From the NCBI RefSeq assembly GCF_019192735.1, contig NZ_JAHTKP010000005.1, positions 62,001 to 126,000 of the forward strand: a DNA stretch of 64,000 nt, read 5' to 3'. Shown piece by piece: positions 32,784 to 42,087 of this stretch. The notes beneath the pieces were generated by a model. That model ran no database searches. It was not told the origin of the DNA and saw only the letters and a program-made list of their open reading frames with translations. Position 1 is the first letter of the stretch. Each line of letters starts with the position of its first letter. This DNA is from Kitasatospora aureofaciens (GTDB lineage: Bacteria > Actinomycetota > Actinomycetes > Streptomycetales > Streptomycetaceae). A program made the position numbers and the translations under genes.

Positions 32784-32889
32784 CGCGCTCGCCGGGCCGT
32801 TCTGGCGCGCTCGCCGGGCTGTCCTGACGCGCTCGCCGGGTCGTACCGACGCGCGCTCACCAAGCCTCGCTGGCACGCTCACCGGGCCG
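32784..32889 (+). repeat. Degenerate 22-bp tandem repeat
   Basis: Directly after the methyltransferase stop the unit C-G-C-G-C-T-C-G-C-C-G-G-G plus nine variable bases repeats about five times with a 22-24 bp period. The first three units are close; the last two are diverged. The stop codon itself is flanked by the repeat. No coding role. Confidence 0.7.
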
Positions 32890-32978
32890 CAGGGAGCACC
32901 GGTTCATCTCCCCGTGGCCCCCGGTTCGCCCATCGGTCGCCGGACGGCTCTCCCCCGTTGGCTCCCGACTGTGAAGCT

Positions 32979-32999
32979 CTGTCCACAGGCTGTGGACAG
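32979..32999. repeat. 21-bp perfect palindrome with paired DnaA-box-like half sites
   Basis: CTGTCCACAG at 32979-32988, one central G, then CTGTGGACAG at 32990-32999. Each half contains T-G-T-C-C-A-C-A, 8 of 9 bases of the high-GC actinomycete DnaA box. It lies 25 bp upstream of the DUF3592-like gene start, so it may equally be an operator. Confidence 0.65.
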
Positions 33000-33023
33000 A
33001 GCTGGGGAGCCGGGGGGCGAGGG

Positions 33024-33482
33024 GTGGACACGACGACGGCGGCCGTGGGCGGGCTGGTGCTCGCCCTCTTCGGTGGCGCACTGCTGCTCTGGTGCGCCGC
33101 CGAACTGCGCCTTCGCCGCCGGGTACGCCGCCGGGGCGTGCCGGCCGTGGCCGTCGTCGTCGCCGAGGACGACGCGCACGGCGAACTCGACAGCGCGCCG
33201 CTGCTCGCCTTCTCCGCCCTCCCGTCGGTCGGCGGCCCCGGAGCCGGGCGGGTCGCCGAGCGGGTGCTCACCCGTCCGCGCGGCCACACCCCGCTGCGCC
33301 GTCCGGACCGCTTCGCGCCCGGCGCCTCCGTCCGGATCTGTTACGACCCGCGCCGCCCGAGCCGGGTCGTGCTGGCGGCGGGCGAGATCAGCCGGCCCGC
33401 GGTGGCCGACCTGCTGTGGAGCGCGCTCGGCACGGGCTGCCTGGCGGCGGGCGTCGGCCTGCTGGCGGCCGTCGTCGGTTGA
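33024..33482 (+). CDS. DUF3592-like membrane protein
   Basis: 152 aa from GTG 33024. One membrane helix at residues 5-27 (V-G-G-L-V-L-A-L-F-G-G-A-L-L-L-W), a basic loop (R-L-R-R-R-V-R-R-R), a beta-rich domain with F-A-P-G-A-S-V-R-I-C-Y-D-P-R-R-P-S-R typical of DUF3592 proteins, and a second C-terminal membrane helix. Both ends are in the membrane with the domain between, probably outside. Function unknown. A palindrome lies just upstream. Confidence 0.75.
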   Translation: MDTTTAAVGGLVLALFGGALLLWCAAELRLRRRVRRRGVPAVAVVVAEDDAHGELDSAPLLAFSALPSVGGPGAGRVAERVLTRPRGHTPLRRPDRFAPGASVRICYDPRRPSRVVLAAGEISRPAVADLLWSALGTGCLAAGVGLLAAVVG

Positions 33483-33852
33483 AAGAGCCGGTGGGGCCGA
33501 AAGGCCGTACGCACCGTTCGCACCATTCGCACCGTTCGGGCCCGATCGGCCCGGGCGAATATCCGTTGACAGATCTTGAAATCCGTCATTCCATCCTCCG
33601 GAACCCGCCGAAGCCCCCCTCCACGGGGCGCGATCCTCCATCATCGGGTTACCGTTCGAGTGGCGTCGGTGGGCCTGGCAAGTGAAAAAGCGGGATCCGT
33701 CCGTTTGACAAGGGTGGCCGGGGTACGGTCACACTCCGCTGGTGGGGTAGTCGTTCAGCGGCAGCCCCGGGACGGTGGAGGGGTCGGGCGGAGCGCAGCC
33801 CGTGCTGCCAGCGCCGACCAGCTCACATAACGACCGGGAGAGAAGAGCGAAG
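33483..33852. other. Intergenic region upstream of topA
   Basis: 370 bases with no gene. A short array of the 9-mer C-A-C-C-G-T-T-C-G (three copies, one changed) lies near 33510-33540. TTGACA hexamers occur at 33566-33571 and 33705-33710 but without a well-placed -10 box; one of them may serve topA. Confidence 0.5.
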
Positions 33853-36705
33853 GTGTCCCCGAGCAGCGAGACCGCGCACGGACAGCGACTCGTCATTGTC
33901 GAGTCGCCGGCCAAGGCGAAGACGATCAAGGGCTACCTGGGCCCCGGCTACATCGTCGAGGCGAGCGTCGGGCACATCCGCGACCTGCCCAGCACCGCGG
34001 CCGAGGTGCCGGACAAGTACACCGGCGAGGTGCGCCGCCTCGGGGTGGACGTCGACCATGACTTCGCTCCCATCTACGTGGTCAACGCGGACAAGAAGTC
34101 CCAGGTCAGCAAGTTGAAGTCGCTGCTCGCGGAGTCCGACGAGCTCTTCCTCGCCACCGATGAGGACCGCGAGGGCGAGGCCATCGCGTGGCACCTCCAG
34201 CAGGTCCTGAAGCCCAAGGTGCCGGTGCACCGGATGGTGTTCCACGAGATCACCAAGACCGCCATCCAGGAGGCCGTGGCCAACCCGCGCGAGCTGAACC
34301 AGCGCCTGGTCGACGCCCAGGAGACCCGCCGCATCCTCGACCGCCTCTACGGCTTCGAGGTCTCGCCGGTGCTGTGGAAGAAGGTCATGCCGAAGCTGTC
34401 GGCCGGCCGCGTGCAGTCCGTCGCGACCCGCCTGGTGGTCGAGCGCGAGCGCGAGCGCATGGCGTTCCGCAGCGCGTCCTACTGGGACCTGGTCGGCACC
34501 TTCGGCACCGGCCGTACTCCGGCCGACGCCGCCAACCCGGAGACCTTCGGCGCCCGGCTCGCCGCGGTCGACGGCAAGCGGATCGCCAGCGGCCGCGACT
34601 TCGGCTCGGACGGGCGGCTCAAGGCCGCCAGTTCCAACACCCTGCACCTGGACGAGCAGGCCGCCCGGCAGCTGGCCGCCGCCCTGACGCAGACCGCGTT
34701 CAGCGTCCGCAGCGTCGAGTCCAAGCCCTACCGCCGCTCGCCGTACGCGCCGTTCCGCACCACCACGCTCCAGCAGGAGGCCAGCCGCAAGCTGGGCTTC
34801 GGCGCCAAGCGGACCATGCAGGTGGCCCAGAAGCTGTACGAGAACGGCTTCATCACCTATATGCGTACCGACTCCACCACCTTGTCGGACACCGCGGTCG
34901 CCGCCGCCCGTGCGCAGGTCACCCAGCTCTACGGCGCCGACTACCTGCCGGACGCACCGCGCACCTACGCCAGCAAGGTCAAGAACGCGCAGGAGGCGCA
35001 CGAGGCCGTCCGCCCCTCCGGTGACCGCTTCCGCACCCCCGCCGAGACGAGCCTGAGCGGCGACGAGTTCCGGCTGTACGAGCTGATCTGGATGCGCACC
35101 GTCGCCTCCCAGATGAAGGACGCGGTCGGCCAGTCCGTCACCGTCCGGGTCGGCGGCGCCTCCGCGGACGGCCGGGACGTCGAGTTCTCCGCCTCCGGCA
35201 AGATCATCACCTTCCACGGCTTCCTCAAGGCCTACGTCGAGGGCGCCGACGACCCGAACGCCGAGCTCGACGACCGCGAGCGCCGGCTGCCGCAGGTCGC
35301 CGAGGGTGACCCGCTCGCCGCCGAGCAGCTCACCCCCGAGGGCCACGCCACCAAGCCGCCGGCCCGCTACACCGAGGCCTCGCTGGTCAAGGAGCTGGAG
35401 GACCGGGAGATCGGCCGCCCCTCCACGTACGCCTCGATCATCGACACGATCATCCAGCGCCGGTACGTGTTCAAGAAGGGGACGGCGCTCGTCCCGTCCT
35501 TCCTCTCCTTCGCCGTGGTCAACCTCCTGGAGAAGCACTTCGGCCGGCTGGTCGACTACGACTTCACCGCCAAGATGGAGGACGACCTCGACCGGATCGC
35601 GGCCGGCGAGGCGCAGTCCGTGCCGTGGCTGAAGCGTTTCTACTTCGGCGAGGGCGACGGCCACGCCGTCGGCGGTGCGGCCGAGGCCGGCAACGGCGAC
35701 GGCGACCACCTGGGCGGCCTGAAGGAACTGGTCACCGACCTCGGCGCGATCGACGCCCGGGAGATCAGCTCGTTCCGGATCAGCGACGACATCACCCTGC
35801 GGGTCGGCCGCTACGGCCCGTACGTCGAGCGACCCTCCGCCGTCGAGGGCGAGCCCGGTCAGCGCGCGGACATCCCGGACGACCTGCCGCCGGACGAGCT
35901 CACCGTCGAGCTGGCCGAGGAGCTGCTGGCCAGGCCCAGCGGCGACTTCGAGCTCGGCCCGGACCCGGTCAGCGGCAACATGCTGGTCGCCAAGGACGGC
36001 CGCTACGGCCCGTACGTGACCGAGATCCTGCCCGAGGGCACGCCCAAGACCGGCAAGAACGCGATCAAGCCGCGCACGGCCTCGCTGTTCAAGACGATGT
36101 CGCTGGAGACCGTCACCCTGGAGGACGCGCTGCGGCTGCTCTCGCTGCCGCGCGTCGTCGGCGCCGACGCCGAGGGCGTGGAGATCACCGCGCAGAACGG
36201 CCGCTACGGCCCGTACCTCAAGCGCGGCACCGACTCGCGCTCGCTCACCAGCGAGGACCAGCTCTTCACGATCACCCTCGACGAGGCGCTGGTGATCTAC
36301 GCCCAGCCCAAGCAGCGCGGCCGGGCCGCCGCCGCCCCGCCGCTCAAGGAGCTGGGCACCGACCCGGTCAGCGAGCGGCCGGTGGTGGTCAAGGACGGCC
36401 GCTTCGGGCCGTACGTGACCGACGGCGAGACCAACGCCACGCTGCGCAAGGACGACGAGGTCGAGACCATCACGCCGGAGCGCGGCTACGAGCTGCTCGC
36501 CGAGAAGCGGGCGCGCGGGCCGGTGAAGAAGGTGGCGAAGAAGGCGCCGGCGAAGAAGGCGACCGCCACCAAGACGGCGGCAGCCAAGAAGACGGCAGCC
36601 AAGAAGACGGCGGCAAAGGCGACGACCGCGAAGAAGACGACCGCCAAGAAGACGGCGGCCAAGAAGACCGCCGCGAGCAAGACCACGGCCACCGATGAGG
36701 GCTGA
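33853..36705 (+). CDS. topA: DNA topoisomerase I
   Basis: 950 aa from a GTG with GAGAAGAG upstream. The Toprim domain starts R-L-V-I-V-E-S-P-A-K-A-K-T-I-K-G and has D-E-D-R-E-G-E near residue 105. The nucleophile is Tyr 336 in F-I-T-Y-M-R-T-D-S. The enzyme relaxes negative supercoils by nicking one strand. The C-terminal region has repeated G-R-Y-G-P-Y/F-V type modules, and the last 65 residues are an array of A-K-K-T/A-A-K units, the Lys/Ala tail of Streptomyces TopA known to help DNA binding and processivity. A perfect 13-bp hairpin follows. Confidence 0.97.
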   Translation: MSPSSETAHGQRLVIVESPAKAKTIKGYLGPGYIVEASVGHIRDLPSTAAEVPDKYTGEVRRLGVDVDHDFAPIYVVNADKKSQVSKLKSLLAESDELFLATDEDREGEAIAWHLQQVLKPKVPVHRMVFHEITKTAIQEAVANPRELNQRLVDAQETRRILDRLYGFEVSPVLWKKVMPKLSAGRVQSVATRLVVERERERMAFRSASYWDLVGTFGTGRTPADAANPETFGARLAAVDGKRIASGRDFGSDGRLKAASSNTLHLDEQAARQLAAALTQTAFSVRSVESKPYRRSPYAPFRTTTLQQEASRKLGFGAKRTMQVAQKLYENGFITYMRTDSTTLSDTAVAAARAQVTQLYGADYLPDAPRTYASKVKNAQEAHEAVRPSGDRFRTPAETSLSGDEFRLYELIWMRTVASQMKDAVGQSVTVRVGGASADGRDVEFSASGKIITFHGFLKAYVEGADDPNAELDDRERRLPQVAEGDPLAAEQLTPEGHATKPPARYTEASLVKELEDREIGRPSTYASIIDTIIQRRYVFKKGTALVPSFLSFAVVNLLEKHFGRLVDYDFTAKMEDDLDRIAAGEAQSVPWLKRFYFGEGDGHAVGGAAEAGNGDGDHLGGLKELVTDLGAIDAREISSFRISDDITLRVGRYGPYVERPSAVEGEPGQRADIPDDLPPDELTVELAEELLARPSGDFELGPDPVSGNMLVAKDGRYGPYVTEILPEGTPKTGKNAIKPRTASLFKTMSLETVTLEDALRLLSLPRVVGADAEGVEITAQNGRYGPYLKRGTDSRSLTSEDQLFTITLDEALVIYAQPKQRGRAAAAPPLKELGTDPVSERPVVVKDGRFGPYVTDGETNATLRKDDEVETITPERGYELLAEKRARGPVKKVAKKAPAKKATATKTAAAKKTAAKKTAAKATTAKKTTAKKTAAKKTAASKTTATDEG

Positions 36706-36719
36706 TCCTCCGACAGTGG

Positions 36720-36760
36720 CCTCGGGCCCGCGTCTCCCACCCCGGGGCGCGGGCCCGAGG
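36720..36760 (+). terminator. topA terminator
   Basis: CCTCGGGCCCGCG at 36720-36732 pairs perfectly with CGCGGGCCCGAGG at 36748-36760 with a 15-base loop, 15 bp after the topA stop. Confidence 0.8.
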
Positions 36761-36852
36761 TCTGTGCGGGGATCGTCACAACCCGGTGATGAGCCGGATC
36801 CGGAACCCCGTTCGTCTCTTTCCGGCCGACCCCCGCCCGCTACGCTGACCGT

Positions 36853-39800
36853 ATGACGAGCGAGGAGCAGCCCACCCCCAGCGCCGCCCCGGCCGCCAGA
36901 GCCGCCATGCCCGACCTGGTCGAGGTCGCGCCCGCCGGAACCCCGGTGGAGCGGGCGCGCGCCCTGCTGCGCACGCGCCCCTACCGGCGCCTCTGGACCA
37001 CCCAGCTGATCGGTGGCACCGCGGACCGGCTCGGTCTGCTGGTGCTGCTCGCGCTCACCGTGATCGCCGCCGCCCTCGGCGGCCAGTTCGGCGACCTGCC
37101 GCGCAGCCTGGCCTTCGCCGTCGCCGCGGTCCTCGCCGCCCGGCTGGCGGCCACTGTGCTGGTCGGCGTCCTGCTGCTCGGGCCGGTGCACCAGTTGGTC
37201 GCAGGAAAGCTCGACCGGCGCTGGACGCTGTTCGGCGCCGACGCGCTGCGCGCCGTGCTGATCGGCATCGCGCCCTGGTGGACGATCTGGCTGGGCTCCG
37301 GCCCGAAGCCGTCCGGCGGCGCCACGTATGTCCTGCTGGCCACGGTCTTCGTGACCGGCGCCGCCGAACGGGTCTGGGGGATCGCCAAGGCCGCCGCCGT
37401 CCCGGGCCTGCTGCCGCCCGCCGACCCGTACGCGCCCGCCGCCGAGCAGCGGCCGTCCGCCGCCAACCTGGACACCGTCCGGAGCATCGACCGGTTCACC
37501 GGCTGGGCCACCGTGCCGCTCGCGGCCGTCGGCCTGATCGCGTTCACGCTGCTCAACAACATCGTCGCGGCGCTCGGCTCGGACTGGTTCCGGACCCACC
37601 AGGTCACCTTCGCCGCGCTCGGCGCGGCCGGCCTGTTCACCGCCGCCGCCGTCCGCGGCTACCTCCAGCAGTTGCCCGGCGGCCCGGTCGCCGTCGCCCC
37701 GCACTCGCCGCTGCAGGGCCTGCGCGCCCCCACCGACGCCACCCCCGGGCCCGCGCTCAGCAAGGGCCGCACCGGCAGCGCCCCCTACTTCACCTTCGCG
37801 GTCGCGGCCGGCTACGCGTCGATGGCCGGCGTCGCCGCGCTCGCGCTGCTCACCGCCGCCGAGCACCGGGCCGGGCCGATCGGCTACGGCCTGCTCGTGC
37901 TCGCCGCCGCCGGGGCGCCCGCGGCCGGCGCCCGGCTCACCCGGGCCACCCTGCCCTCGCTCTCCCGCCGCCGCCTGCTCGCGCTCGCGCTGCTCGCCGA
38001 GGGCGTGACGCTGATCCTGGCCGGGCTGGTCCTCGACTTCGTGCTCGTCCTGGTGCTCACCGTGCTGGCCGGCCTCGCCGCCGGGATCGTCGTCTCGGCC
38101 GGACGCACCCTGCTCGCCCAGGAGGTCGAGGAGGCCCGGCTGCCCAAGGTCACCGAGCACCTGTATGCGGTGCTGCGGGCCGTGGTCGGCAGTGCGCTGG
38201 TCGTCGTCCCGCTGATCGCCGGCGCCTACGGCGACGTCGAGTACGGCACGGTCAGGCCCGGCTCGTTCACCTTCATCCACGGCGGCGCGGCCCTCGCCGT
38301 CGCCACCGCGGGCCTGCTCACGCTGGCGCTCGCCGCCGTCGTCCTGCTCAAGACGGACGACCGGCGTGGCACCGCCCCGTTCGGCCGCGACCTGATCGAC
38401 GCGCTGCGCGGCGACAGCGGCCCGGCGGCGCACCGCACCACCGGCACTGGCTTCTTCATCGCCCTGGAGGGCGGCGACGGCGCCGGCAAGTCCACCCAGG
38501 CCCAAGCGCTCGCCGAATGGATCCGCGGCAAGGGCCATGAGGTCGTGCTCACCCGCGAGCCCGGCGGCAGCCCGGTCGGACAGCGGCTGCGCGGTCTCGT
38601 CCTGGACGTCGGCAACACCGGCCTGTCGCACCGCGCCGAGGCGCTGATCTACGCGGCCGACCGGGCCGAGCACGTCGAGAACGTCATTCGGCCGGCCCTC
38701 GCCCGCGGCGCCGTCGTCATCACCGACCGGTACATGGACTCCTCCATCGCGTACCAGGGCGCCGGCCGCGACCTCGCCGCGACCGAGGTCGCCCGGATCT
38801 CCCGCTGGGCGACCGGCGGGCTGGTGCCCGACCTGACCGTCGTCCTCGACGTCGACCCGGGCAAGGCCCGCGAGCGCTTCACCGAGGCGCTGGACCGGCT
38901 GGAGTCCGAGCCGACCGAGTTCCACCAGCGCGTACGAGCCGGCTTCCTCGCCCTCGCGGCCGCCGACCCGGCGCGCTACCTGGTCGTCGACGGCAGCCAG
39001 GCGCCCGGCTTCGTCACCACCGCGATCCGGCACCGGCTCGACCGCGAGCTGCCGCTCTCCGAGCAGGAGAAGGCCGCCCGCGCCGAGCAGGAACGGCTCG
39101 CCCGTGAGGAGGCCGAGCGGCGCGCCGCCGAGGAGGCCCGGAAGAAGGCCGAGGCGGAGGCCGCCGAGCGCAAGCGGCAGGAACTGCTGGAGCAGCTGCG
39201 GGCCGAGCAGGCCGAGAGGGAGCGGCTGGCCAAGGAGGAGGCCGAGCGGGTCGCCGCCGAGGCCCGGCGCAAGGCTGAGGAAGAGGCCCGGCGGAAGGCC
39301 GAGGAAGCAGCGCGGCGCAGGGCTGAGGAAGAGGCCCGGCGCAGGGCCGAGGAGGAGGCGAGGCTGGCCGCGGAGGCGGCCGAGCGCAAGCGGCTCGCCG
39401 ACGAGGCGGCGGCTCAGGCCGAACTCCAGCGGCAGCGGGAACTCCAGCGCGAGGAGCAGCGCCGCAGGGCCGAGGAGGCGCTGCAGCGGGCGGAGGAGGC
39501 CCGGCTGGCGCAGGCCGCCGCGCTCGCCGCGGCTGCGGCGGCGGCCGAGACGGCGGCTGGCCGTGCCAAGGGTGCGGATGCGGGCGTGGGTGCTGCGGAT
39601 GCGGGCGCGGGTCGTGGGCGGCCGGCTCCGGGGGATGCGGTGACCACCGAGCTGCGGGCGGTCAAGGACGCTCCGGGTGAGGTCGGGGACGAGGCGACGC
39701 GCGAGCTGTCGCTGCGCGACCGGCAGGCTGCTGCCCGGGCGGCGGGGGCCGTGGACGAGACCGCGAAGCTTCCGGTGGTTCCGGCCTCGGCCGTGGACGA

Positions 39801-40311
39801 GACGGCGGTGCTGCCGCCCGTCCCGGTGGCTGCGGACGAGACGGCCGTGCTGCCCAAGGTGCCGGCCGAGGCCCCCCGGACCGAGGTGCTGCCGCGGGTC
39901 GAGCCGGGCCGTACCGAGGGCCGGGTGCCCCCGGGTCTGTGGCGCGAGGAGCCTGCGGACAGCACGCGGGAGCTGCCGGTGGTGGGGGAGGGCCAGGCCC
40001 CGGCCCCGGCTCCGGCCCCGGCCCCGGCTCCGGCCCCGGCTCCGGCGCCGGCCGGCGCTGAGCCGCGACCGCGGCCCGAGTGGGCCGAGGAGACGCCGAT
40101 GGACGACCTGCCGAGCCTCACCGACACGCTGCTCGGCTCGCGCGACGAGTGGGCCCGCTGGGAGCACGGCGGCCCCACCGGCCAGGCCCCGCAGGCCCCG
40201 CAGGCCCCGCGCGGCGGTGCCGACGGCGGCCAGGGCGCCGGTGGCGGCGGTGGCGGTGACGCGGGCGACGGCGGCAAGGGCAAGGGCCGCCGCTGGGGCC
40301 GGCGGGGCTGA
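36853..40311 (+). CDS. tmk: Thymidylate kinase fused to a multi-pass membrane domain and a long coiled-coil tail
   Basis: 1152 aa. Residues about 35-505 hold at least ten hydrophobic helices of a major-facilitator-like domain (L-T-V-I-A-A-A-L-G, V-L-A-G-L-A-A-G-I-V). Residues about 530-735 are dTMP kinase: P-loop E-G-G-D-G-A-G-K-S-T, the D-R-Y motif T-D-R-Y-M-D-S-S, and L-D-V-D-P at the base of the lid. Residues 735-915 form an Ala/Glu/Arg coiled coil with repeated E-E-A-R-R-K/R-A units, then a disordered tail with an A-P-A-P run. The kinase makes dTDP from dTMP. Streptomyces homologues share the fusion; why the enzyme is membrane-tied is unknown. Confidence 0.92.
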   Translation: MTSEEQPTPSAAPAARAAMPDLVEVAPAGTPVERARALLRTRPYRRLWTTQLIGGTADRLGLLVLLALTVIAAALGGQFGDLPRSLAFAVAAVLAARLAATVLVGVLLLGPVHQLVAGKLDRRWTLFGADALRAVLIGIAPWWTIWLGSGPKPSGGATYVLLATVFVTGAAERVWGIAKAAAVPGLLPPADPYAPAAEQRPSAANLDTVRSIDRFTGWATVPLAAVGLIAFTLLNNIVAALGSDWFRTHQVTFAALGAAGLFTAAAVRGYLQQLPGGPVAVAPHSPLQGLRAPTDATPGPALSKGRTGSAPYFTFAVAAGYASMAGVAALALLTAAEHRAGPIGYGLLVLAAAGAPAAGARLTRATLPSLSRRRLLALALLAEGVTLILAGLVLDFVLVLVLTVLAGLAAGIVVSAGRTLLAQEVEEARLPKVTEHLYAVLRAVVGSALVVVPLIAGAYGDVEYGTVRPGSFTFIHGGAALAVATAGLLTLALAAVVLLKTDDRRGTAPFGRDLIDALRGDSGPAAHRTTGTGFFIALEGGDGAGKSTQAQALAEWIRGKGHEVVLTREPGGSPVGQRLRGLVLDVGNTGLSHRAEALIYAADRAEHVENVIRPALARGAVVITDRYMDSSIAYQGAGRDLAATEVARISRWATGGLVPDLTVVLDVDPGKARERFTEALDRLESEPTEFHQRVRAGFLALAAADPARYLVVDGSQAPGFVTTAIRHRLDRELPLSEQEKAARAEQERLAREEAERRAAEEARKKAEAEAAERKRQELLEQLRAEQAERERLAKEEAERVAAEARRKAEEEARRKAEEAARRRAEEEARRRAEEEARLAAEAAERKRLADEAAAQAELQRQRELQREEQRRRAEEALQRAEEARLAQAAALAAAAAAAETAAGRAKGADAGVGAADAGAGRGRPAPGDAVTTELRAVKDAPGEVGDEATRELSLRDRQAAARAAGAVDETAKLPVVPASAVDETAVLPPVPVAADETAVLPKVPAEAPRTEVLPRVEPGRTEGRVPPGLWREEPADSTRELPVVGEGQAPAPAPAPAPAPAPAPAPAGAEPRPRPEWAEETPMDDLPSLTDTLLGSRDEWARWEHGGPTGQAPQAPQAPRGGADGGQGAGGGGGGDAGDGGKGKGRRWGRRG

Positions 40312-40670
40312 GCCCCGCGCCGGTGGGCGGAACGCACGACGGACGACGGGCGGTGTTGCCGGGCTGAGAAGTCCCGGCGGCGCCGCCCGCATGTGCTGCC
40401 GGGTGGTGCGCGCCGACTGTGGGTGGCGGTGTGGCGCGGGCCTGCGGTGGCGCGGGCCGGCGGCGGGGCGCGGGGCGGCCGTGTGATGTGGTCGGTCGTG
40501 TGGCGCAGGACGGCTGTCCGGTGCACGGCGCCCGCGTGGCGTCGGGCGGCCGGGGTGTGCCCGGGCGGGCGTCGGTCGGATGGCGCAGTGGGTGTCGGAG
40601 GGGCCACGTATGCTCGACGGCGGGGAAGAGGCGCCACTGGAGCGCAGCCGTACGGAGCTTGGGAGCAGCA
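40312..40670. other. Intergenic region between tmk and holB
   Basis: About 360 bases, extremely G-rich, with no convincing gene or hairpin. In-frame GTG codons upstream of holB exist (to 40419) but the sequence there has no family match. Confidence 0.45.
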
Positions 40671-41882
40671 GTGGCCGTCTGGGACGACCTGGTGGGCCAG
40701 GAGCGGGTGGTCGAGCAGCTGACCGCCGCGGCCCGGGCGGCCGGGGCGACGGTGGCGGCCGGGCGGGGGAGCGGGCCGGCGGAGGGGGCGAATGCCTCCC
40801 TGATGACGCATGCCTGGCTGTTCACCGGTCCGCCCGGGGCCGGGCAGGTGACGGCCGCGCGGGCGTTCGCGGCGGCGCTCCAGTGCACCAGTCCGGATCT
40901 CGCGCTGGGCGGCACGCCCGGCTGCGGGTTCTGCGACGGCTGCCACACCGTGCTGGCCGGCAGCCACGCCGACGTGAAGTACGTCCGGAGCGACGGCCTG
41001 TCCATCGGCGTCGGCGACATGCGCGACCTCGTGCTGCGCGCCTCCAGCTACCCGACCGGCGGACGCTGGTCGGTGATCCTCGTGGACGCCGCCCACCGGC
41101 TCACCGAGGCCGCCGCGAACGCCCTGCTCAAGGGCGTCGAGGAGCCCTCCCCGCGTACCGTCTGGCTGCTCTGCGCCCCGTCCGTTCAGGACGTGCTGCC
41201 GACCATCCGTTCGCGCTGCCGTCTGCTGGTCCTGCGCACGCCCGCCGCCGAGGCGGTCGCCGACATGCTGGTCCGCCGCGACGGCGTCGAGCCGGAGACG
41301 GCCCGGCTGGCCGCGCTGGCCGGGCAGGGTGACATCGAGCGTTCGCGTCGTCTCGCCGTCGACGAGCAGGCCCGCACCCGGCGCACCGAGGTGCTGCGGA
41401 TCCCGCTGGAGGTCGCCGACATCGGCGGTTGTCTGGCCGCCGCCCAGCGCCTGGTGGACACCGCCAAGGCCGACGCCGAGGCGCTCGCCGAGACCCAGGA
41501 CACCAAGGAGACCGACGACCTGAAGGCGGCCTACGGCGCCGCCGAGGGCAGCAAGGCGCCGCGCGGCATGGCCGGGGCGGTCAAGGAGCTGGAGAAGCGG
41601 CAGAAGAGCCGGGCCACCCGCACCCGGCGGGAGACCCTCGGCGTCGCCCTGCTCGACCTGCTCGCCTTCTACCGGGACGTGCTCGCGCTCCAGCTCGGCT
41701 CGACCGGCGTGCTGGCCAACGAGGACCAGCGGCAGGTGCTGAACCGGGTCGCCCAGGCCGGTCCGCCGGAGGGCACGCTGCGCCGGATCGAGGCGGTGCT
41801 CGCCTGCCGCCAGGCGCTGGACCGCAACGTCGACCCGCTGCTCGCGGTCGAGGCGATGACGGTGGCGCTGCGGGCCGGCTGA
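40671..41882 (+). CDS. holB: DNA polymerase III delta' subunit
   Basis: 403 aa. The GTG at 40671, after G-G-G-A-G-C-A, gives the family N-terminus M-A-V-W-D-D-L-V-G-Q-E. Clamp-loader features: a Walker A variant G-P-P-G-A-G-Q-V-T in which the Lys is lost, a zinc module with four Cys (C-T-S, then C-G-F-C-D-G-C), the motif V-D-A-A-H-R-L-T, and the sensor region R-S-R-C-R. Delta' is a non-hydrolysing wrench subunit, so the missing Lys is expected. It lies downstream of tmk as in other actinomycetes. Confidence 0.92.
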   Translation: MAVWDDLVGQERVVEQLTAAARAAGATVAAGRGSGPAEGANASLMTHAWLFTGPPGAGQVTAARAFAAALQCTSPDLALGGTPGCGFCDGCHTVLAGSHADVKYVRSDGLSIGVGDMRDLVLRASSYPTGGRWSVILVDAAHRLTEAAANALLKGVEEPSPRTVWLLCAPSVQDVLPTIRSRCRLLVLRTPAAEAVADMLVRRDGVEPETARLAALAGQGDIERSRRLAVDEQARTRRTEVLRIPLEVADIGGCLAAAQRLVDTAKADAEALAETQDTKETDDLKAAYGAAEGSKAPRGMAGAVKELEKRQKSRATRTRRETLGVALLDLLAFYRDVLALQLGSTGVLANEDQRQVLNRVAQAGPPEGTLRRIEAVLACRQALDRNVDPLLAVEAMTVALRAG

Positions 41883-42087
41883 CGCACCGGGGCGTACGTC
41901 TCCCCGCGCTAGCGGACTGTCCCACCTTCGAGTGAACGGGCGATACGCGCCGGGCACACCCGCGTGTGACCGTCGGGTCGTCTTGCACGCTGGTGGCCGA
42001 CTGCGCCCCGACGCCGGGGCCGTCGCGTCCCGTACGGCGCCGGGTCCGCCCCGGTCGTCCGGCCCTCCTCCCGAGGTGGTGCGTCCC

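Noticed and set aside
36520..36700. Repeated GAAGAC/AAGAAG units resembling a CRISPR or minisatellite
   Set aside because: They encode the Lys/Ala tail of topoisomerase I; no spacer-repeat structure.
40000..40060. Short tandem CCGGCC/GCTCCG units
   Set aside because: Codes for the Ala-Pro run of the tmk tail; not an independent repeat element.
33823..40392. Open frame of 2189 codons on the minus strand
   Set aside because: It is antisense to topA and tmk; high GC makes long antisense frames, and no domain is visible in it.
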